Part shown: one piece after another, positions 30,645 to 35,942 of the stretch | Layout of the letters: every line of letters starts with the position of its first letter | Numbering within the stretch: position 1 is the stretch's first letter | DNA from: Holophagales bacterium | GTDB lineage: Bacteria; Acidobacteriota; Holophagae; Holophagales; Holophagaceae | Reading direction: 5' to 3' | DNA length: 35,942 nt | NCBI GenBank assembly: GCA_031281385.1 | Contig: JAITFL010000175.1 | Span: 1-35,942, forward strand | Notes under the pieces: model-generated | The model's input: only the letters and a program-made list of their open reading frames with translations | What the model was told of the DNA's origin: nothing | Databases searched by the model: none | Made by a program: the position numbers and the translations under genes

Positions 30645-33143
30645 ATGCGGATTCATCTCCTGTCATTTTTTATCGCTTGCTGCATATCGGCCTGGGCGAG
30701 CGGCCAAGTGCCTTTAATAAGGGTGGACGCCGCGCTGCCACCTACCCTAGACTTGAGGAATGCCGACCCAAGCGCATTGGTTCCCAAGAACGACCTGAAC
30801 GAGGCGGAAACAGAGCGCGTCCGCGCAGCATGGAAAAGGCTTATTCAAGCATTTGCAAACCAAGAGTCCGTCCAAATTTTGCTGCCCAGTGGAAACGAGC
30901 GCGGAGTGCTGCTCCTTGGCGCCAGCCAAGCCCTAAAGGCCCAAAACCCATCGGTCAAAGTATATTTGACTTATGACGAGCGCGCCCCCGCAAATTGGGA
31001 CGAAAGTTTTTGGGGCGCCCTAGATGGGGGGGCAATACCCCCAGCAAACCTATCCGGGAAACCGGAATCTTGGCTGTATGTGCTAAATATGGCGCAAGAG
31101 CAGTTGCCCGCAAGGCCCTGGACAATGTGGTGCCCCATTGACCCAGGGGCAGAATTGTCCCAATTGCTTGGCCGAGGGGCATTGCTCGTCGTGCCACGCG
31201 GCGGCCCTGCGGCGGCCCTCGCAGAATCCATCCCAGATGTATTTGGCGAAATTGAGGCAGAGCGCGAAGTTCTGACGCTTAGGGGCATCGGGCAGACGGG
31301 AAATACCGCGCTCCACTGGCGATTCATTGGTTCAAAATGGCAATCCTATTCGCCCCAAGAAGAGCATGCCCGAGTGGTTTTGGAAGGAAAGGCCGACTAC
31401 GATGTCTATGCTCTCCTAGCTAAAGCTAGGGCCACCCAATTGAGGGACAGGGCCGCGCTACAGACCCAAGAGTCAAAGCTGTCAATAAACCTCCACGCCC
31501 AAATGGGCAGGGGGGGCAACGCGGACTTGGGCTTTGTGTTCAGCTCCTTTGAAAAAGCGGGCGAACCCGAAGAGCTTTTGCAACAAAAAGTGCTGGTGAA
31601 TGGAGTGAGCGCAAACATCAAGGGCGGAATGCAACTGCCCATGGTAGAGAGCAAGCGAAGCATCAGCCCACCGGTAGCCCTAAGTCTGACAGAGATGTAC
31701 CGCTATAGCGACGGTGGGCCGGGTGGCGAAGGCACCCGCTGGATACGCTTTGCCCCCATTTTAGACGACCCTACGCTCTTTTCGGGCCAGATACTCGTTT
31801 CCGAAAGCACAGGGCGCATCCTAGAAGAAAGGAGCGAGCGCTCCGAGTTGCCGGGCATCGTCAAATCCGAAAGGCGAAAGCTCATGTATGGAGAGCCAGC
31901 TCCGGGCCATTGGCGCGTACTTGAGATCCAAACATTCGAGCGCTGGGTTCTATCGGGCGGCGTCGGCCAAGTACAAAGAGACCTAGTCTATAGCAATTTC
32001 AAAGTAAACCAAGGCGATTTCGAGCAAAACCGCCAGTCGGCAAGAGAATCCAATGGCGCGATGCTGCGACAGACAGAGGACGGAGTGCGCTACCTCACAA
32101 AAAACAAAGACGGCAGCCGCACATTGGAGCTGAAGCAGCGGACTTCCGGCCGGGCCATAGGGGGCGCGATAATGGCCGACCCTGCCCTGCCCTTTCCAGT
32201 CATCCCCGCTGCAGCCTTGGCCCTGTTCGATTTTGACGCATTTGGCAAAGGGATACAGTACAACGCAATAATTGCGGGCGTGTTCAACATGGGCACCCTT
32301 AACGTCCCGCACCTTCCAGGCGGATTCGACCTTGGGATGACTGCCAGCGGGGGGGTGCTTGCATTCACGGATCGCCCAGCAAAAGACGGAAAGCTATTAG
32401 ACAAAGACGGCGTCGCCCGCCAGTCCGGGCAGGTCAGCGTGGGCTTGGGCAGGGACTTGGGCTTTGGCTTTCGCGGACGCGTCCACGGGCGCGGCGTTTA
32501 TAACCGCTATTCAGACGCCAAGGAAGAAGAATATAGGACGCCCGGGTACGTGATCCCCCCGTCCGGCATGACCCTAGCCCTGTCGGGCGAATTGACATGG
32601 ATGCGCAGCGGCTTTCTGCTTAGGGGGAATTATGGAGAAGGCAAAAGGCCAAATGGCGTTTTTGGCCCCCCCGACGACGTGAGGCCCCTTGCCGATGGCG
32701 GAAGGTACAAGACATGGGGTGCCTTGGCCGCATACGACCTGCGCCTCAATTCCCTGGCCTGGGTTCATGGCGAAGTCGGCGTGGATGGCGGCAGCGGGTT
32801 TGATCGCTTCCTTTCCTTGGGCTTGGGCGGAATGGGTGGCATCGGAAGAGTCGCCGGCATCCGAGGCGGCGCGGTTGAAACGGACAGAATACAGTACGCC
32901 AGCCTTGGCTATGTTTTCCCCGCTTCCCCAATGCTGCGCTTCTCATGCAGCATTGACCACGCCCGCGCCAGAAGCATGGACGACCAAAAGACCTACAGAT
33001 TCACCGGGCTGGGCATAGCCGGTGACATCCCGGGCTTCGGCTGGTTTACGACCGTCAGGGCGGACATAGGGATTGGCCTGCAATCCGACATCCCCGGCCT
33101 AAAAAGCGTCAATGGGTTCATCGCGCTGTTGAGGGTTTTCTAG
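30645..33143 (+). CDS. Large exported protein of unknown family with barrel-like C-terminus
   Basis: The protein has 832 residues. A signal peptide (MRIHLLSFFIACCISAWASG) is followed by about 230 residues with alternating helix-strand content (VQILLPSGNERGVLLLGAS), and then long beta-rich stretches. The last 250 residues (from GGFDLGMTASGGV) are rich in Gly and aromatic residues in a strand pattern, and the chain ends in LRVF, as outer-membrane barrels do. I recognise no family. The N-terminal part might be a periplasmic domain and the C-terminal part a barrel. There is no Shine-Dalgarno sequence; a -10-like TAAAAT lies six bases before the ATG. Confidence 0.65.
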   Translation: MRIHLLSFFIACCISAWASGQVPLIRVDAALPPTLDLRNADPSALVPKNDLNEAETERVRAAWKRLIQAFANQESVQILLPSGNERGVLLLGASQALKAQNPSVKVYLTYDERAPANWDESFWGALDGGAIPPANLSGKPESWLYVLNMAQEQLPARPWTMWCPIDPGAELSQLLGRGALLVVPRGGPAAALAESIPDVFGEIEAEREVLTLRGIGQTGNTALHWRFIGSKWQSYSPQEEHARVVLEGKADYDVYALLAKARATQLRDRAALQTQESKLSINLHAQMGRGGNADLGFVFSSFEKAGEPEELLQQKVLVNGVSANIKGGMQLPMVESKRSISPPVALSLTEMYRYSDGGPGGEGTRWIRFAPILDDPTLFSGQILVSESTGRILEERSERSELPGIVKSERRKLMYGEPAPGHWRVLEIQTFERWVLSGGVGQVQRDLVYSNFKVNQGDFEQNRQSARESNGAMLRQTEDGVRYLTKNKDGSRTLELKQRTSGRAIGGAIMADPALPFPVIPAAALALFDFDAFGKGIQYNAIIAGVFNMGTLNVPHLPGGFDLGMTASGGVLAFTDRPAKDGKLLDKDGVARQSGQVSVGLGRDLGFGFRGRVHGRGVYNRYSDAKEEEYRTPGYVIPPSGMTLALSGELTWMRSGFLLRGNYGEGKRPNGVFGPPDDVRPLADGGRYKTWGALAAYDLRLNSLAWVHGEVGVDGGSGFDRFLSLGLGGMGGIGRVAGIRGGAVETDRIQYASLGYVFPASPMLRFSCSIDHARARSMDDQKTYRFTGLGIAGDIPGFGWFTTVRADIGIGLQSDIPGLKSVNGFIALLRVF

Positions 33144-33244
33144 GCAATAAGGATGCGGCTGCGCAGCGATGAGTGCAGGTACAAGTTACAAGAGGCCGCT
33201 GCGCGGCAGTCTAGTCGGTACTCAGCGAATGTGAAGGTGAATAC

Positions 33245-33931
33245 CTAGCGATACACTATCGGTGGAATAACTCCGAGTGTAGATAAGATAGCCCAGACGA
33301 GTGACAGAGCCGTAACAACAAGAATAACCTTGTTCAACCGCTTCTTGCCAGCTTCCAGCGCATCATTCTTGGCTATCAATGCATCAATCTCAACGCTTGC
33401 CACGGAGAATGTGCGTCGTGTCTTATCCAGTGTTTCGATATGTTGGGTCAATGTCACCATGTATTCTTCGCGCTGATTCTGGTTATACGGATCAATTTCG
33501 TTATCCCCTTTCCCCTCATTTATGCGCGATAAAAAAACGGCGAGAACACGAGATGCTTCGTCCATTTCGATTAGGATGTTGTTGTAATTGGGAATAACAG
33601 TCAAAACCTCGCGCCTGCCCCTGTAAAAATCAGCGAAGCACCAGCAGTATTTCACCAAGTATTCTGCAACCGAACACGTCGCATCGCTATATGCATGCTT
33701 GCAGTGGTTGATCGCACTTTTCAGTTCGTTGACATCCCACTCGCCAGTATCAGTGCTGTATGCGCCCAACATGTGAAACCCCGCATAGCGAAGTTGGTTG
33801 ATTGGGATGATATCCAACTCTCTATGCAAAAAAGAGCTACGTGCCTCCATCGCTTCGGCACGAGCAAATGCATCTTTTAGCGTTGATAGAAACTGATGGA
33901 CACTTCCTTGCGGCCCTTCGTTAGGCATCAT
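33245..33931 (-). CDS. Helical protein with C-terminal membrane anchor, unknown function
   Basis: The 228-residue protein is mostly helical with many Glu, Asn and Tyr residues. A coiled stretch (about 165-195) leads to one membrane helix (VILVVTALSLVWAILSTLGV, about 202-221) and a short tail, so it is probably a tail-anchored cytoplasmic protein. Cysteines cluster at CSVAEYLVKYCWC. No family is recognised. The start overlaps the preceding stop as ATGA (33928-33931). Composition is visibly less GC-rich than the chromosome-like genes. Confidence 0.55.
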   Translation of the reverse strand: MMPNEGPQGSVHQFLSTLKDAFARAEAMEARSSFLHRELDIIPINQLRYAGFHMLGAYSTDTGEWDVNELKSAINHCKHAYSDATCSVAEYLVKYCWCFADFYRGRREVLTVIPNYNNILIEMDEASRVLAVFLSRINEGKGDNEIDPYNQNQREEYMVTLTQHIETLDKTRRTFSVASVEIDALIAKNDALEAGKKRLNKVILVVTALSLVWAILSTLGVIPPIVYR

Positions 33932-34146
33932 GCGTCCGGAATCATATATTGCTTGAAATCAACATTGGGGATGTCAATCTTTCTGTCGAAAGACCTGAAC
34001 TGCTTGCGCTGCAGGTAGATGTTGCCAACAGCATACTTTGCAACAATGTCCCTCTCAAGGTCGTCGACGATTTCGTGAAACGATGGCGATACTTTAGCAA
34101 CTGGCTTTGGTGCCAATACGCTGGCAATTTTGTTGTAAAGGCTCAT
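33928..34146 (-). CDS. Small protein of unknown function (72 residues)
   Basis: This frame begins MSLYNKIASVLAPKP and contains an acidic helix (FHEIVDDLERDIVAKY), followed by RKQFRSFDRKIDIPNVDF. GGGAG lies six bases before the ATG, which supports separate translation. It is in the same frame as the gene upstream and is separated from it by one TAG and five sense codons, so it may be the C-terminal part of one former protein. It overlaps the next gene by four bases. No family is recognised. Confidence 0.5.
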   Translation of the reverse strand: MSLYNKIASVLAPKPVAKVSPSFHEIVDDLERDIVAKYAVGNIYLQRKQFRSFDRKIDIPNVDFKQYMIPDA

Positions 34147-34161
34147 GTTCGACTCCCTATT

Positions 34162-34488
34162 CTACATGCGGCTCATTGTAAGTATACAACTCATTGGTTC
34201 GGATCGCACTTCTTTGCCCATGTCCCTGAAAATGAAGTCGAACATGTCGCTCTGTCTGTATGTCTTGTCTTGTTGCGTTTCGGGGTCGAGTCCAAGTTTT
34301 GTCAAGAATCTCAGGAGCGCATATTCGTTGACCTTGCCGCGGGCCACGCGGGCCGCCCTCTTCCAAACTGCTTCTTTCGCCATGCGGTTGTATGTGTATG
34401 TTGCACTGCTCATCACTGCGTAGCGCACTCCCTCTTTAATCTCGTCAGGAAGCGGATACAGGGTCACTATGTCCGAAGCGGTTATCAT
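34162..34488 (-). CDS. Protein of unknown function (108 residues), possibly truncated
   Basis: The protein begins MITASDIVTLYPLPDEI and is helical. The stretch NRMAKEAVWKRAARVARGKVNEYALLRFLTKLGL, then an acidic SDMFDFIF, has the general look of the leading part of some restriction-endonuclease-like proteins. The expected D/ExK strand is not present, so this is weak inference. Its ATG overlaps the stop of the Ig-repeat gene (ATGA, 34485-34488). It ends in a TAG at 34162 that lies in frame with the next gene. Confidence 0.5.
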   Translation of the reverse strand: MITASDIVTLYPLPDEIKEGVRYAVMSSATYTYNRMAKEAVWKRAARVARGKVNEYALLRFLTKLGLDPETQQDKTYRQSDMFDFIFRDMGKEVRSEPMSCILTMSRM

Positions 34489-35942
34489 TTCACCGTCACA
34501 ACACAGGTTGTCGTCACTGTGCGACCAGCAACGACTTTGAACGTGATAGTAGCGGTTCCTGGTGCGACACCAGTGATGGTACTCTGCCAGTCGTTCTTGT
34601 TCTCTACTTTAACTATGCTTGGGTCGCTGCTAGTCCATGTGTACGACGGGTTGGAAACGCCAGAGGGGTTGAGTTTGGCGGTCAGATACTCAGAGCCTTT
34701 CACGGAAATTGTCGTCTGCGCCTTGTTCAGCGTCACGCTCTCCACCGGAACGCACACATCAATCGCCCTAGTGGCTTTCTTGCCGCCGTCCTCAGTCGTG
34801 ACCGTTATGGTGACTTTTCCCTTTGCGATAGGAGTGACGGTGCCAGTTAGGCCGTTGCCCGACACAGTTGCGATGCTAGGGTCGCTGCTGGCCCAAGTGA
34901 CTTTCTGGTTAGAGGCGTTGGCCGGGGTTATCGTGGCGGTAGTAGTGGTATTGGTGGAAACGCCGATCCAGAGGGTGGCAGTAGAGGAACTGCCAGGGAG
35001 CGAAACGCCCGTCACCGACACGAACAGCGTCACAGCGCAGGTGGCGGTCTTGTTGCCATCCTGGGTGGTGACAGTTATGGTGGCGGAGCCAGACTTGAGC
35101 ATCGTTATCGTTGCATTCGCCCCGCTGCCGGACACCGACGCTACAGAGGAGTTGCTGCTGGACCAACTGACGGCCTTGATCGTAGCGTTGGCCGGCGACA
35201 CCGTGGCCGTCAGGGATGCTGTCTCCCCGATCTTAAGGCAGGCGGAGGTCGTGTTGAGGGACACGCCAGTCACGGGGACATTCTTGACGGTGACTTCGCA
35301 GGAGGCGGTCTTGTTGCCGTCCTTGGTGGTGACGGTTATCACGGCGTTCCCCGCGACCACGCCAGTGACCACCCCGTTGTTCACGGTGGCTATGGCGTTG
35401 TTGCTGCTGGACCATGTAACCTCTTTGTTGGCCGCATTGGATGGGGCTACCGTGGCCGTAAGTGTGTCGGTGTCGCCGACAAAGATGCTGGCCGATGTCT
35501 TATTGAGGGTAACGCCAGTTACGGCCACGGGGGCGGCGGTCACGGTGACTGTGCAGGTGGCTGTCTTGTTGCCATCATCGGTTTTCACGGTGATGGTGGC
35601 CGTGCCAGCGGCGACGGCGGTGACAGTGGCCGTCAGGTCGCTGCCAGACACGGTGGCTATGCTTGCGTTGCTGGTAGTCCAGGTCGCTTTCTTGTTGGTG
35701 GCGTTGCTGGGGGCTATGGTGGCTGTGAGGGTGTCGGTGCTGCCAGACGCCAGGCTGGAAGTTGCCTTATTGAGGGTGACGCCAGTCACGGCCACTGGGG
35801 TGGCGGTCACTGTGACTGTGCAGGTGGCGGTCTTGTTGCCGTCGTCGGTCTTGACGGTGATGGTGGCTGTGCCAGCCGCAACGGCGGTGACAGTGGCATT
35901 CAGGCCGCTGCTGGACACGGTGGCGACGCTTGGGGCGCTGCT
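34485..35942 (-). CDS. Bacterial Ig-like (BIG2) repeat protein (partial, N-terminus beyond window)
   Basis: The last 485 residues of a larger protein are visible. They form five complete BIG2 domains of 83-90 residues plus part of a sixth, each starting VTGVTLN or similar and ending in TATCTVTV. The content is dominated by Thr, Ala, Ser and Val. The gene stays open to the window edge on the minus strand. BIG2 repeats are found in adhesins, intimins and phage tail proteins. The protein ends right after the last repeat, with no anchor or sorting domain. The next gene overlaps the stop by four bases, so it is an operon member. Confidence 0.88.
   Translation of the reverse strand, partial: SSAPSVATVSSSGLNATVTAVAAGTATITVKTDDGNKTATCTVTVTATPVAVTGVTLNKATSSLASGSTDTLTATIAPSNATNKKATWTTSNASIATVSGSDLTATVTAVAAGTATITVKTDDGNKTATCTVTVTAAPVAVTGVTLNKTSASIFVGDTDTLTATVAPSNAANKEVTWSSSNNAIATVNNGVVTGVVAGNAVITVTTKDGNKTASCEVTVKNVPVTGVSLNTTSACLKIGETASLTATVSPANATIKAVSWSSSNSSVASVSGSGANATITMLKSGSATITVTTQDGNKTATCAVTLFVSVTGVSLPGSSSTATLWIGVSTNTTTTATITPANASNQKVTWASSDPSIATVSGNGLTGTVTPIAKGKVTITVTTEDGGKKATRAIDVCVPVESVTLNKAQTTISVKGSEYLTAKLNPSGVSNPSYTWTSSDPSIVKVENKNDWQSTITGVAPGTATITFKVVAGRTVTTTCVVTVK
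34740..35942 (-). repeat. Tandem repeats of about 250-267 bp coding BIG2 domains
   Basis: Units near the right edge are about 267 bases long and almost identical at the DNA level (compare the region from 35515 with that from 35781). Units further left, toward the protein C-terminus, are increasingly different in sequence and length. This gradient suggests recent duplication or conversion among the distal units. Confidence 0.7.

Noticed and set aside
34740..35942. Regular repeats that might suggest a CRISPR array
   Set aside because: The units are about 267 bases, contain one long open frame and encode BIG2 domains; there are no short spacers.

Overview
This window comes from a Gram-negative bacterium that I cannot name with certainty. 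Lipid A Kdo transferase (waaA), an OmpA-like protein, other outer-membrane barrels and lipoproteins point to an LPS outer membrane. The LysM protein type, the glycine-zipper lipoprotein and the very free use of AGG (Arg) and ATA (Ile) codons would suit an Acidobacteriota/Holophagae-like lineage, but that is inference. Most of the window reads as ordinary chromosome. No rRNA, CRISPR array or intact insertion sequence was seen.

Layout. 1-1394 (minus): start of a complex I module, nuoE-nuoF, with nuoF running off the left edge. 1539-4019 (plus): copper exporter copA and chaperone copZ, divergent from nuoEF. 4118-8383 (plus): a large secreted clan GH-A glycosidase-like protein and a class V aminotransferase, meeting a small outer-membrane barrel gene on the other strand. 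9286-12148 (plus): an operon of a degenerate Smr-domain protein, a PfkB sugar kinase and a LysM protein, which overlaps the tail of rsmG. 12885-16014: an orphan HicB-like protein, family 4 uracil-DNA glycosylase, a small membrane protein, scpA and a TlpA-like thioredoxin. 16094-20175: a membrane SpoIIE-type phosphatase with a membrane protein behind it, divergent from an SDR reductase.

20176-22142 is a non-coding and RNA-rich stretch: a repeat-bounded element, the RNase P RNA gene, a cluster of palindromes, a tiny ORF, a zinc-ribbon membrane protein and a tRNA-Arg(CCT). 22143-30496 returns to housekeeping: ompA-like, waaA, two lipoproteins, gatC, tsaD, a PepSY protein, a DUF4920 protein and a GspF/PilC protein. 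30645-33143 encodes an 832-residue exported protein of unknown family.

33245-35942 (minus) looks different. A protein built of bacterial Ig-like (BIG2) repeats is followed by three small unknown genes, with two 4-base ATGA overlaps and lower GC in the small genes. It looks like a compact acquired module.

The points most worth a second look are: two intergenic elements that share both end sequences but not their interiors (20185-20351 and 27823-28140); a recurring promoter layout in which a -10 hexamer sits exactly six bases before an ATG with no ribosome binding site (rsmG, scpA and the gene at 30645); the BIG2 module, including an in-frame amber stop; and the palindrome cluster beside rnpB.
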